In this document: piece after piece, positions 1 through 8,677 of the stretch | How the letters are laid out: the number at the start of each line of letters is the position of its first letter | How positions within the stretch are numbered: position 1 is the stretch's first letter | NCBI RefSeq assembly: GCF_947252345.1 | Contig: NZ_CAMXVC010000002.1 | Location: 1 to 64,000 of the forward strand | Source of the DNA: an uncultured Finegoldia sp. | Lineage (GTDB): Bacteria > Bacillota > Clostridia > Tissierellales > Peptoniphilaceae | Direction: 5' to 3' | Length of the DNA stretch: 64,000 nt | The notes under the pieces: generated by a model | Told to the model about the DNA's origin: nothing | The model's input: only the letters and a program-made list of their open reading frames with translations | Database searches by the model: none | Program-made: the position numbers and the translations under genes

Positions 1-5
1 CAACA

Positions 6-48
6 GCCCCTTATAGGGGCAGAGCAAACCACCAGCTAAGCTGGTGGT
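6..48. repeat. Two tandem hairpins at the window edge
   Basis: Two perfect inverted repeats lie side by side. The first is GCCCC-TTATA-GGGGC at 6-20. The second is ACCACCAGC-TAA-GCTGGTGGT at 28-48. They sit just beyond the stop codon of the alcohol dehydrogenase gene, so on the minus strand they could terminate it, although no clear T-run follows. Tandem subterminal hairpins are also typical of IS200/IS605 element ends, and a remnant of such an element lying left of the window is possible. The structure is seen; the role is inferred. Confidence 0.5.
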
Positions 49-55
49 TATGATT

Positions 56-1207
56 TTAATAGGCGTTATTGTAAATTGTTTCGATGTCAGATGTAGACAA
101 ATCTGAGTAGCTAGTCTTGTAAGCGATAGTGTTTTCAGCCATTTCTTTTATTTTGTCTTTTGGAATGTCAAGCTCACGAAGGGTAGTAGGAGCTCCGATT
201 TCTTTGAAGAAATTTTGCAATGCGACGATTGATGCTAGCGCTAATTCTTCATCTGTTTTCCCATCTGGATTAATATTCCACACGTTGATTGCAAAGCTTC
301 TGAATTTTTTCAAATGATTTTTGTAGACAAATTTCAAATAGTTTGGATGAACCACTGCAAGTCCCATTCCGTGCGTCACGTCAAAATAAGCAGACAATGT
401 GTGCTCTAATTTGTGGCTCAACCAATCGGAGCTTTTGCCATTTGCAGTTAGCCCATTGATTGCGAGGGTACTTGCCCACATTAAGTTGCTCCTAGCTTGG
501 TAATCTTGAGGAGCTTTGAGAGCCACTCTGATACTGTCGATTACAGTCTTCATCAAACTTTCCGAAATACTATCAGTTGTGTTTTCATAATCGGGTTCTG
601 AAAAATATTCTTCCATTATGTGGCTAAACATATCGCAAGTTCCACTGATTAATTGATATTTTGGAAGTGAATATGTGTATGTTGGATCGATTATTGAAAA
701 TACTGGATACAATAATCTGTGTCCGTAGCCGTATTTTTTCTTTTGTTCCATATTTGAAATCACACAACTGCCGTCCATTTCGCTACCAGTTCCAGCCATT
801 GTAATCACCGTTCCCAATTTGATAGCTTCAGTTGGCTTGTTCTTTTCTTCGAAAAAATAATCCCAGAAATCTTCATCTGTTTTTGCACCCATAGCGATTG
901 CCTTCGAGCAGTCCAATGTAGAGCCGCCACCGACAGCCAATATAAAGTCAATGTCGTTTTCTTTGCAGATTTTGATTCCTTCATATACTTTGTCGGTTCT
1001 TGGATTTGGAGTTATTCCAGAAAGATCGAAGACTTCTTTGCCCTTCAAATTTTTCACAACATCATCGTAAACTCCGTTTTTCTTGATGCTTCCTCCACCA
1101 TAAGTTAGCAAAATTCTATTGTGCTCTTTTAATTCCTCGGATAATTTTGCTACCTCACCTTTTCCGAAATGTACTCTTACTGGATTGTAAAATGTGAAAT
1201 TATTCAT
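56..1207 (-). CDS. Iron-containing alcohol dehydrogenase (butanol dehydrogenase type)
   Basis: A 383-residue group III, metal-dependent alcohol dehydrogenase, expected to reduce aldehydes to alcohols with NAD(P)H in the cytosol during fermentation. The N-terminal nucleotide-binding half carries GGGS near residues 37-40 and GGGSTLD near 93-99. The C-terminal half carries the metal ligands expected for the family: D192, H196, H265 and H279, the last in DVTHGMG. Length is normal for the BdhA/YqhD group. The ATG follows an AAGGGGGC ribosome site. It is transcribed alone, downstream of and parallel to the threonine-synthase-like gene. The exact substrate cannot be read from sequence. Confidence 0.9.
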   Translation of the reverse strand: MNNFTFYNPVRVHFGKGEVAKLSEELKEHNRILLTYGGGSIKKNGVYDDVVKNLKGKEVFDLSGITPNPRTDKVYEGIKICKENDIDFILAVGGGSTLDCSKAIAMGAKTDEDFWDYFFEEKNKPTEAIKLGTVITMAGTGSEMDGSCVISNMEQKKKYGYGHRLLYPVFSIIDPTYTYSLPKYQLISGTCDMFSHIMEEYFSEPDYENTTDSISESLMKTVIDSIRVALKAPQDYQARSNLMWASTLAINGLTANGKSSDWLSHKLEHTLSAYFDVTHGMGLAVVHPNYLKFVYKNHLKKFRSFAINVWNINPDGKTDEELALASIVALQNFFKEIGAPTTLRELDIPKDKIKEMAENTIAYKTSYSDLSTSDIETIYNNAY

Positions 1208-1263
1208 ATTGCCCCCTTGTTTTTTGTACTTATTTAGATATATATCCGTTATCTGTTCGTTTA

Positions 1264-1291
1264 AAACAAAAGCAGCGTAAAAAACGCCACT
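1264..1291 (-). terminator. Rho-independent terminator of the threonine-synthase-like gene
   Basis: On the minus strand AGTGGCGT-TTTTT-ACGCTGCT forms an eight-pair stem (two G-U pairs) followed by TTTGTTTT. It begins at the stop codon of the upstream gene. Confidence 0.7.
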
Positions 1292-2733
1292 TAATTCATT
1301 TCTTGTATTTTTTTGTAAACTATATCCTTTATTTCTGACGAATCAAAAATCGTCGTATCAACTTCCTTGATGTTTTGCAAATTGTCGGGAATTGGAGATT
1401 TGATAAACGAGTTTAATTTTTCCAATGCCATTTTTATGTCCAGATTTTCATTGCAGCCAAATGATTTCAACACATTTTCCGTTGAAGAATAGGGAGAAGT
1501 TGTAGCCATTATCATTGAAGGCGTGTAATCGTAAGAATCGATGACGTATTTGTCGTAGGCGAGAGATGCCATAGCCGTTTGTGGTGACAATGGGTATTGA
1601 CATTCCAGAAATAGACGCAGAATTTTCTGGCTTATTTCATCGTTAGTCATACTGTAAGTTTCGATGCAACCCAATTTTGAAAGCTCATCTGGATTCAGGA
1701 CAAACTTGTTTGTTTTTCTGAAATTTGTGTAGATTTGTCTAACTCTTACTTGGTTGTTTAACAAATGGTGCAACAATCTCTCGATGTTAGCTGTGACTAA
1801 TCTTTCAAATGATGTAGAATCTTTTCCGAAAACCTCGTCGTAGACAAATTCACCGGTTTCCAAGAATTTCTTGAATGACAGTGGACTTTTCGTCGCACAA
1901 ATTATTTTATTAATGGGAAGTCCCATTCTTTTTGCATAGAAACACGCCATTATGTTGCCGAAATTTTCTGTTGGAATGCTCACGTTGATTCTTTTTCCAG
2001 CTTCGACTTCTCCGTATTTTACCATAGTAACATAACTGTAAAAATAATAGATAACCTGAGTGAGAACTCTTATTATATTCAGAGAGTTACAAGTTGAAAT
2101 AACGGAATCTTTTTGTGCAATCAAATTTTTGATATCAGAATCATTTATGAGACAATCCACTAACTTTTTGCATTGATAAAAATCCCCGTCCACACCAATT
2201 GCACAGACATTATCTGAAAGAGTGGACAATAACTTACATTTTTCAATGTCAGAGATGTTTTTTGGATAGAAAACAAAAACTCTGGTATTCATCGTCTTGA
2301 AATTTTCAATCATAGATACGGAAATATCCGTAGAAGCTGTGAATAAGTACAAGTTCTTAACGTTTTCATTGTTGCTCAAATTAATATCTATAAATTTAGA
2401 GATAATACTCAATGACAAATCTCTGTAGGACAGACTTTTGTTGTTGAATAATTCAACGTAACATCTATCGGAAGTTTTTCTCAAAAAAACATTAGGCTCA
2501 TCACCGTCGTAAGCGTTGTTCACAATGCTTACGATGGAATCTTCATCGATATCAGTCAAAAAATGCTTTAAAATATATATCGCCAGCTCGTTGTATGTCA
2601 TATCTCTAAGAACATCAATGTCATACAAATTATCCAAGTTGACCGGAACGTAAATATCATCATTTATACAATTGAAGATTACTTCCTGAGAATTGATGGT
2701 TATTGAATTATCTCTGGTGCTAATAAATTTCAT
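1291..2733 (-). CDS. Threonine synthase homologue lacking PLP-binding residues
   Basis: The 480 residues follow the ThrC fold of about 490 residues from end to end: start MKFISTRD, the ELF block near 94, the NSLNIIRVLTQVIYYFYSY block near 217-235 and PTENFGN near 254-260. Threonine synthase normally converts O-phosphohomoserine to threonine using PLP. Here the PLP signatures are altered: the lysine of the FKD motif is R104 (YRD), the phosphate-binding SGDTGSA loop reads STDISVS near 134-140, and PTGNFG reads PTENFG (E256). I therefore infer a non-catalytic or repurposed paralogue rather than a working ThrC. It is monocistronic, with its own terminator and no thrA/thrB neighbours. The reading frame is intact, which argues against simple decay. 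Confidence 0.8.
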   Translation of the reverse strand: MKFISTRDNSITINSQEVIFNCINDDIYVPVNLDNLYDIDVLRDMTYNELAIYILKHFLTDIDEDSIVSIVNNAYDGDEPNVFLRKTSDRCYVELFNNKSLSYRDLSLSIISKFIDINLSNNENVKNLYLFTASTDISVSMIENFKTMNTRVFVFYPKNISDIEKCKLLSTLSDNVCAIGVDGDFYQCKKLVDCLINDSDIKNLIAQKDSVISTCNSLNIIRVLTQVIYYFYSYVTMVKYGEVEAGKRINVSIPTENFGNIMACFYAKRMGLPINKIICATKSPLSFKKFLETGEFVYDEVFGKDSTSFERLVTANIERLLHHLLNNQVRVRQIYTNFRKTNKFVLNPDELSKLGCIETYSMTNDEISQKILRLFLECQYPLSPQTAMASLAYDKYVIDSYDYTPSMIMATTSPYSSTENVLKSFGCNENLDIKMALEKLNSFIKSPIPDNLQNIKEVDTTIFDSSEIKDIVYKKIQEMN

Positions 2734-2821
2734 ATTTCCTCCTAATATAATTTTAATTATATCATTTTATGAGATTTAAGTTAATATTTTGAATTTTGAA
2801 AATTTTGAGTAAAAAATTCAT

Positions 2822-2848
2822 AAAAAAAACGAGATGAAATTCATCTCG
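2822..2848 (-). terminator. Terminator of the hydEGF maturase operon
   Basis: CGAGATGA-AAT-TCATCTCG forms a perfect eight-pair stem. On the minus strand it is followed by a run of eight T. Confidence 0.85.
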
Positions 2849-2851
2849 CTT

Positions 2852-4003
2852 TTAATACGTTACTCTGTCTAAAATTTTATTGACTTTCGCTAGAAATATT
2901 CCGTAATTTGTCATAGGAATGTTGTGCTCTTTTGCAAAATCAGTTTTGCTTTGCATATACATTTTGTTTTGCATACATCCGCCACAGTGAATTATCAAAT
3001 CGTAATTTATTACAACTTTGAAGAAATCTTCTCCTCGTGCGAAATCTATCACAACGTTAGGATTGATTTTGCGTAGTAGAGATGGGATTTTAACTCGCCC
3101 TATGTCTTCTTCTTTTGGAGAATGGGTACAAGCTTCTGTGATTAAAATCCTCGTATTGTCCTTCAAATTATCCAGTAAATTCGCAGATTTGATGTAGTAA
3201 TCGAGGTCGCCTTTGTTTTTTGCAAAGAGAATCGAAAAAGATGTCAGCTTTATTTTTTTGTCCAACACTTTGTCGACTTCTTTGAAGACTTTTGAATCTG
3301 TAATCACGAGGTCGGGATTTTTCATCATTTGTAGTGATTGTTCCAATGTTTCAAGTCCCGTGCTCAAAACCAAACATTCCTTGTCCAACAGCTCTTTCAT
3401 CATTTGGGATTGGGGTAGGATTAATCTTCCAGTCGGACTGCTTTTGTCTTGCGGCATAACAAGCAGAACCTTGTCGTGGGTTTTCACCAAACCGTCCGTT
3501 ATTGACGATGATTTTGGAACTAGATTTTCCGAAATTTTTTTCAAAAGCAAGTCTACGTTTTCACCAGTCAATGCGTTAACTGTCAAAATTTTTGAATCAT
3601 CTGAATTTGTTTTTGTGGATGATTTGTCATTGAATACTTTTATTACCTTGACGTTTTTATTGAATTTAAATTCAGGATTAGATTTGTCGGGCTTATCTGT
3701 AACATAAATTATCAAATCAGCGGAGTTGATTTCATTTAGCGTTTTTGATTTCCTGTCATATCCTAGAAAAGTATCATCGTCCAGCCCCGCTGTGTCTACT
3801 ATTATACAAGCTCCAACGCCGTCTATCTCTATTGTTTTTTTGACGCTATCTGTTGTTGTTCCCTTGATATTAGATGTTATCGAAACATTCTGCATACAGA
3901 TTTTGTTGATAAGAGTCGACTTGCCGACATTTGTGTCGCCGACGATGACGATTCTATTTTTCATAGATTTGTGAGCATTAGAATCTGAAATCTCTGTTGC
4001 CAT
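2852..4003 (-). CDS. hydF: [FeFe]-hydrogenase maturation GTPase HydF
   Basis: HydF is the scaffold on which the di-iron subcluster of the H-cluster is assembled before transfer to HydA. The N-terminal GTPase domain has the P-loop GDTNVGKST near residues 22-30, a DTAGLDD switch and later a dimerisation region. The C-terminal domain has the cluster ligands: a Cys-x-His (ACTHS) and, about 50 residues on, HCGGC. I chose the ATG preceded by ACAGGAAA with a six-base spacer. An upstream in-frame ATG at 4027 has no comparable site and would overlap hydG by 50 bases instead of 26. Last gene of the hydE-hydG-hydF operon. Confidence 0.93.
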   Translation of the reverse strand: MATEISDSNAHKSMKNRIVIVGDTNVGKSTLINKICMQNVSITSNIKGTTTDSVKKTIEIDGVGACIIVDTAGLDDDTFLGYDRKSKTLNEINSADLIIYVTDKPDKSNPEFKFNKNVKVIKVFNDKSSTKTNSDDSKILTVNALTGENVDLLLKKISENLVPKSSSITDGLVKTHDKVLLVMPQDKSSPTGRLILPQSQMMKELLDKECLVLSTGLETLEQSLQMMKNPDLVITDSKVFKEVDKVLDKKIKLTSFSILFAKNKGDLDYYIKSANLLDNLKDNTRILITEACTHSPKEEDIGRVKIPSLLRKINPNVVIDFARGEDFFKVVINYDLIIHCGGCMQNKMYMQSKTDFAKEHNIPMTNYGIFLAKVNKILDRVTY

Positions 4004-5396
4004 TTTGTATTTCCTGTAAATATTCATTTGTTTTTGCGCGAACTTTTTCTTTTGGAATATTTTCTAATTCTTTTTTTATAACTTCATCGCCTTTTGTTTT
4101 AGTGTCATCTGACGCATAATCTACCAAGTATTCTTTCAATGTAAGTAGGGCGTTAGGGCTACAAACATTTAGAATTTGCTTTGATTTGCACAACGACATA
4201 AATCTATCTCCAGTTCTACCTTCTCTGTAACAAGCCGTGCAGAAGCTAGGGATATGTCCCATATCCAAAAGCCAATTTACAACCTCATCCAAGCTTCTCT
4301 TGTCAGATGTATCAAACTGAGATGTTTCGTCTTCTTGGACACAGTATCCACCAACGGATGTACGTGAACCTCCAGAAATTTGGCTTACACCAACTTTCAA
4401 CGCTTTTTCTCTACTTCTTTGAGATTCCCTTGTAGAAACGATAATACCAGTGTAAGGAACAGAAATTCTCAACAGCGAAACTATTTTGATGAAAATATCA
4501 TCTGAAAGTGCGTTTTTGAAATCTTTTGTGTCGATATCATCGGCTGGACAAATTCTAGGAACACTGATTGTGTGAGGACCAACTCCAAACTTCGATTCCA
4601 AATGTTCCTTGTGCATCATAAGACCTACAAGCTCGTAATCGTAAGTATCCAAACCAAACAACACTCCAACTCCGACATCGTCAATTCCACCTTCCATAGC
4701 ACGATCCATTGCTTCAGTGTGATAATCGTAGTTGTGTTTAGGACCTGTTGGATGAAGAAGTTCGTAGTTTTCTTTGTTGTATGTTTCTTGGAAAAGTATG
4801 TAAGTTCCTATTCCTGCATCCTTTAGTTTCCTATAATTTTCAACTGTAGTCGCTGCAATATTAACATTGACACGTCTAATCGAGCCGTTTTTGTGTTTGA
4901 TGGAATAAATTGTTTTGATGCTGTCCAACAAATATTCCATAGTATTGATTCTGTCGTCTTCTCCCATTTCAAGTGCAAGTCTTTTGTGACCCATATCCAT
5001 AAGAGCGATTGTTTCATTTTTGATTTCTTCTTGTGACAATTTTTTTCTAGGAATAGTCTTGTTCTTAGCGTGATAAGGACAGTATGTACATCCATTTATA
5101 CAGTAGTTTGACAAATATAATGGGGCGAAAAGAACAATTCTATTTCCATAGTAATCATTTTTGATTTTGTTGGCTAATTTGTAAATCTCATCCCACACCT
5201 CATCGTATTTGCAATTGATAAGATAAGCTACTTCTTCGTGAGATAATCCCTTTTCATCCTTTGCTTTTTCGACAATATCCATATAGAAATCTATCGGATG
5301 AGATTGTCTTGATTTTTCCAAGCAGGTTAAAATTTCTTCGTGTGAAACAAATTCTACTGCTTTGTCACTTCTTTTGTCATACATTTTAATCACCAT
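3978..5396 (-). CDS. hydG: [FeFe]-hydrogenase maturase HydG (tyrosine lyase)
   Basis: HydG is a radical SAM enzyme that cleaves tyrosine to supply the CO and CN ligands of the hydrogenase H-cluster. The SAM-cluster motif CxxxCxxC is at C99-C103-C106 (CINGCTYC). The auxiliary-cluster motif CxxC-x22-C is present near the C-terminus, beginning CTAC and ending NVC. Length, 472 residues, is normal. It overlaps hydE by 11 bases and hydF by about 26, so the three maturases are probably translationally coupled. Confidence 0.95.
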   Translation of the reverse strand: MVIKMYDKRSDKAVEFVSHEEILTCLEKSRQSHPIDFYMDIVEKAKDEKGLSHEEVAYLINCKYDEVWDEIYKLANKIKNDYYGNRIVLFAPLYLSNYCINGCTYCPYHAKNKTIPRKKLSQEEIKNETIALMDMGHKRLALEMGEDDRINTMEYLLDSIKTIYSIKHKNGSIRRVNVNIAATTVENYRKLKDAGIGTYILFQETYNKENYELLHPTGPKHNYDYHTEAMDRAMEGGIDDVGVGVLFGLDTYDYELVGLMMHKEHLESKFGVGPHTISVPRICPADDIDTKDFKNALSDDIFIKIVSLLRISVPYTGIIVSTRESQRSREKALKVGVSQISGGSRTSVGGYCVQEDETSQFDTSDKRSLDEVVNWLLDMGHIPSFCTACYREGRTGDRFMSLCKSKQILNVCSPNALLTLKEYLVDYASDDTKTKGDEVIKKELENIPKEKVRAKTNEYLQEIQNGNRDFRF

Positions 5397-6435
5397 AATT
5401 CCCTATACTCATATTTGGGTTAAACCCAAGATTTTCAATTTTTTCCTTTAAATGTTCAAAATTACCGGATATTTGAATTTCAAAATCTTTTTTGTTGTTG
5501 TAGATAGAGTATTTTTTCCTGTTCTCAACAGGAGACACATTTGGCATCAAAACATTTCCACCGACATACAATCCTTTTTTAATGGAATCCTTGTCCAAAG
5601 TAGACAATGCTGTCGTGATGGGAATCAAAGCCTTGTGGTCGATTAATCTAATCATAGCCAACAGAAAATAAGTCAAATCCAAATCTCCGTGTTCGTATTT
5701 TTCAAATGGCGTATTACTAGCGGGAATGAAAGGACCTATGCCAACCATTTCTGGTTGAAGCTCTTGAATAAAAAACAAATCTTCAGCCAAAGTAAAAGTC
5801 GTTTGAAAAGGAGAACCCACCATCATACCGCAGCCAGTTTGAAAATGAAGACTCTTCAAAAACTTTAGGCAATCTTTACGATGAGACAAACTCATTGATT
5901 TTGGATGAAGCTTTGAATAATGATTTTCATCATTTGTTTCGTGACGAAGCAAATATCTGTTTGCACCAGCTTTTTTGAGTTTTTCGTATGACGAAAAATC
6001 TCTTTCTCCCAAAGAAAGAGTCACTGCGCAATCAGGATAATGTAACTTGATATCTTCAATTAAACCAACTAAAAATTCATCTGTTATTTCAATATCTTCG
6101 CCGCCCTGTAAAACAAAAGTGCGAAAGCCTCTTTTGTAAGAATGGCTAACAGAGTTCATAATTTCATTATGTGTAAGCCTGTAGCGACGTGCTCTTTTAT
6201 TTGAATAACGAAGGCCGCAATAAAAACAGTCATTTTTGCAGAAAGAACTGATTTCAATCAGCGCTCTAAAAAAAACATCTTTTCTGTAATACTGTTTTCT
6301 TATTTCCAAAGCAGCTTTTGCAAACTCATCAAAAAAGCAATTCCTATTTACAATAAGATACTCAAATTCTTCAATTTTTAAATTTTCGTTGCGTTGTAAT
6401 TTTTTTAATAACTCCAAACCCCAGTAATTCTCCAA
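5386..6435 (-). CDS. hydE: [FeFe]-hydrogenase maturase HydE
   Basis: HydE is the radical SAM maturase that acts with HydG and HydF in building the bridging dithiolate of the H-cluster. The CxxxCxxC motif is FCKNDCFYC near residues 65-73, followed by a GGED motif (LQGGED) typical of the family. At 349 residues it is full length. The start chosen is a TTG; no strong ribosome site precedes it, so translation might begin at a nearby in-frame TTG. First gene of the maturase operon, divergent from the hydrogenase structural genes. Confidence 0.93.
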   Translation of the reverse strand: MENYWGLELLKKLQRNENLKIEEFEYLIVNRNCFFDEFAKAALEIRKQYYRKDVFFRALIEISSFCKNDCFYCGLRYSNKRARRYRLTHNEIMNSVSHSYKRGFRTFVLQGGEDIEITDEFLVGLIEDIKLHYPDCAVTLSLGERDFSSYEKLKKAGANRYLLRHETNDENHYSKLHPKSMSLSHRKDCLKFLKSLHFQTGCGMMVGSPFQTTFTLAEDLFFIQELQPEMVGIGPFIPASNTPFEKYEHGDLDLTYFLLAMIRLIDHKALIPITTALSTLDKDSIKKGLYVGGNVLMPNVSPVENRKKYSIYNNKKDFEIQISGNFEHLKEKIENLGFNPNMSIGNYGD

Positions 6436-6474
6436 TTTTAAAAGATAAAATATTTTGAAAAATTTTTCAATATT

Positions 6475-6503
6475 ATAATATTATTAATATTTTAAAATGT
6501 CAA
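6475..6503 (-). promoter_or_regulatory. Promoter of hydEGF
   Basis: Minus strand TTGACA, 17-base spacer, TATTAT, about 40 bases before hydE. It lies back to back with the promoter of the structural genes, with under 60 bases between the two -35 boxes. Confidence 0.65.
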
Positions 6504-6558
6504 ATTTTAACAAAAAAAATTGTTGCTTTAATATATGCGTTAATATAACTAAAAACAT

Positions 6559-6587
6559 TTGACAACAATTTCATACTTTGCTAAGAT
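6559..6587 (+). promoter_or_regulatory. Promoter of the hydrogenase structural operon
   Basis: TTGACA, 17-base spacer, TAAGAT, ending about 33 bases before the NuoE-like gene, whose ribosome site is AAAGGGGGC. A near-consensus sigma-A-type promoter. Confidence 0.75.
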
Positions 6588-6620
6588 AAAGTCGTAGTAT
6601 ATTATTTTAAAGGGGGCACT

Positions 6621-7088
6621 ATGTGTAATTGTTGCGAAAACAAATTTGATATAAGTTGTTTTCTAAAGGGGAAAGACAAAACCGATTTGATTGAAGTTTT
6701 GCATAAAGTTCAAGATAAATACGGTTACATTCCACGAGAAGTTGTGGGAAAAATTTCGGATGAATTTGATATTACGCCTGCAAGCATTTACGGTGTAATC
6801 ACTTTTTACGCGAGGTTTACTTTGAAGCCAAAAGGAAAATACGCTATTTCTGTGTGTATGGGAACTGCGTGCTATGTAAAAGGTGCTGAAAACTTGTTGG
6901 ATGAATTTTCCAAGAGATTGGGAATAGAAGTAGGCGACACCACTGATGATTTATTATTTTCTTTAGTTGAAACAAGATGTGTTGGGGACTGTGCGGCTGC
7001 GCCGATTGTAACAGTGAACGATACTGTCTACAGACACGTTAAATTGGAAGATGTGTCTGAAATTTTGTCAAATGTTAAGGAGTCATAA
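6621..7088 (+). CDS. NuoE-like [2Fe-2S] subunit of the electron-bifurcating hydrogenase
   Basis: A 155-residue thioredoxin-fold [2Fe-2S] protein, equivalent to HydC or NuoE (24 kDa subunit). The four cluster cysteines are in CMGTAC and CVGDC, near residues 79-84 and 120-124. Three more N-terminal cysteines (MCNCC) are not part of the family signature. In the trimeric HydABC enzymes this subunit passes electrons between the flavin subunit and HydA. It starts the operon, and its TAA overlaps the ATG of the NuoF-like gene by one base. Confidence 0.9.
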   Translation: MCNCCENKFDISCFLKGKDKTDLIEVLHKVQDKYGYIPREVVGKISDEFDITPASIYGVITFYARFTLKPKGKYAISVCMGTACYVKGAENLLDEFSKRLGIEVGDTTDDLLFSLVETRCVGDCAAAPIVTVNDTVYRHVKLEDVSEILSNVKES

Positions 7089-8668
7089 TGGTAAAATCAA
7101 ATATAATCGAAAAAATTATTCAAGATAATTCATCAAAATTTTTCGAGAGAATTAATAACGATGAAAATTTTATCGTTGAAGATGGTAAAATCAAGTTAAA
7201 GGGTGAATTTTACGAAAAGCAAACTAGAATTGCTTTGAAAAATTACGGAATTATCGACCCAGAGAGCATCGAAGAGTATGTTGTAATGGGCGGATACAAA
7301 GCCTTGGAAAAATCTATTTTTGAATTAGAAAATCAAGAAATCATTAACATAGTCAAAGATTCTAATTTGAGAGGAAGAGGCGGAGCAGGTTTTCCAACTG
7401 GAAGAAAATGGGAAGGTGCTTTTCGTGTTAAAGCTGACCAAAAATATGTAATTTGTAATGCTGACGAAGGAGACCCTGGTGCTTACATGGACAGATCTAT
7501 TTTGGAAGGCGATCCTCACAGTGTAATAGAAGCTATGGCGATTTGTGCAAAAGCTATTGGTGCAAGTAAGGGGTATGTATACATAAGAGCAGAGTATCCA
7601 AAAGCTGTTGCTGCTCTATCAAAAGCGATTGAAGATGCAAAAAAATACAATCTTTTAGGGGATAACATATTAGGTTCTGATTTTAGTTTTGATTTAAAAA
7701 TCAGATTAGGTGCCGGAGCATTTGTATGCGGTGAAGGTACAGCGTTAATTCAATCAATTGAAGGCAAGAGAGGAATGCCTCAAGCGAAAGTTTTCAGAAC
7801 AACTGAAAAAGGTTTGTTCAGAAAACCAACTGTGCTTAACAACGTTGAGACATTCGCAAATATTGCAAGCATAATAATGAATGGTGCTGATTGGTTCAAA
7901 TCAATTGGTACAGAAGATTCTCCAGGAACAAAAGTTTTTGCGTTAGTTGGTAAAGTAAAAAATGCAGGACTTGTAGAAGTTCCAATGGGTGTAACAATCA
8001 ATGAAATAGTTTTTGATATCGGTGGAGGAATCCCTGATGACAAAAAAGTAAAGGCCGTTCAAACTGGTGGACCTTCAGGTGGATGTATCCCTGAATATCT
8101 TTTCGATACAAAGGTGGATTTTATTTCGCTTGAAAGAATTGGCTCTATTATGGGTTCTGGTGGAATGGTTGTTATGGATGAAAGTGACTGTATGGTTGAC
8201 ATCGCAAAATTCTTTATGAAGTTTACTGTTGACGAATCTTGCGGAAAATGTACACCTTGCAGAGTTGGGAATAAAAGAGTATTGGAAATCCTCGAAAGAA
8301 TTACATCTGGCCAAGGTGAATTAGAGGATTTGGATTTACTTGATGATTTGTGTGCTGTAATTACGGATTCAAGTCTTTGCGGTTTGGGAAAAACTGCTAC
8401 CACTCCTGTTATTAGTTCGATGAAATATTTCTTGGATGAATACAAGGAACACATCATAGACAAAAAATGTCGCGCATCTGTTTGTAAAGATTTGTTGAAA
8501 TACAACATCACTGAAAAATGTGTTGGTTGTGGAATTTGTAAGAAAAAATGTCCAGTCAATGCTATCAGCGGTGAAAAGAGAGAAATGCACAATATCGATA
8601 CAAATGTTTGTATAAAATGTGACAATTGTCGTGTTGCATGTCCTGTTCATGCCATCGTCAAAATTTAG
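7088..8668 (+). CDS. NuoF-like NAD(H)/FMN subunit of the hydrogenase (HydB)
   Basis: A 526-residue NuoF/HydB-type subunit that should bind FMN and NAD(H), the likely bifurcation centre coupling NADH and ferredoxin oxidation to H2 formation, or the reverse. GRGGAGFPTGRKW near 95-107 is the FMN/NADH motif. SCGKCTPCRVG near 385-395 holds a [4Fe-4S] cluster. The C-terminus has two ferredoxin motifs, CVGCGICKKKCP and CIKCDNCRVACP. Unlike longer HydB proteins it lacks an N-terminal thioredoxin-like [2Fe-2S] domain; that role is left to the separate upstream subunit. Nine bases separate it from hydA. Confidence 0.92.
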   Translation: MVKSNIIEKIIQDNSSKFFERINNDENFIVEDGKIKLKGEFYEKQTRIALKNYGIIDPESIEEYVVMGGYKALEKSIFELENQEIINIVKDSNLRGRGGAGFPTGRKWEGAFRVKADQKYVICNADEGDPGAYMDRSILEGDPHSVIEAMAICAKAIGASKGYVYIRAEYPKAVAALSKAIEDAKKYNLLGDNILGSDFSFDLKIRLGAGAFVCGEGTALIQSIEGKRGMPQAKVFRTTEKGLFRKPTVLNNVETFANIASIIMNGADWFKSIGTEDSPGTKVFALVGKVKNAGLVEVPMGVTINEIVFDIGGGIPDDKKVKAVQTGGPSGGCIPEYLFDTKVDFISLERIGSIMGSGGMVVMDESDCMVDIAKFFMKFTVDESCGKCTPCRVGNKRVLEILERITSGQGELEDLDLLDDLCAVITDSSLCGLGKTATTPVISSMKYFLDEYKEHIIDKKCRASVCKDLLKYNITEKCVGCGICKKKCPVNAISGEKREMHNIDTNVCIKCDNCRVACPVHAIVKI

Positions 8669-8677
8669 GAGGGGAAT

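Noticed and set aside
1208..2851. T-box or other amino-acid riboswitch in front of the threonine-synthase-like gene
   Set aside because: The upstream interval is about 110 bases, with no T-box sequence and no riboswitch core.
3213..3707. 164-codon plus-strand frame opposite hydF
   Set aside because: Complement of conserved HydF coding sequence, with no start signal.
8059..8625. 188-codon open frame on the minus strand opposite the NuoF-like gene
   Set aside because: It lies wholly antisense to a strongly conserved coding region, has no ribosome site, and its translation has no recognisable motif.
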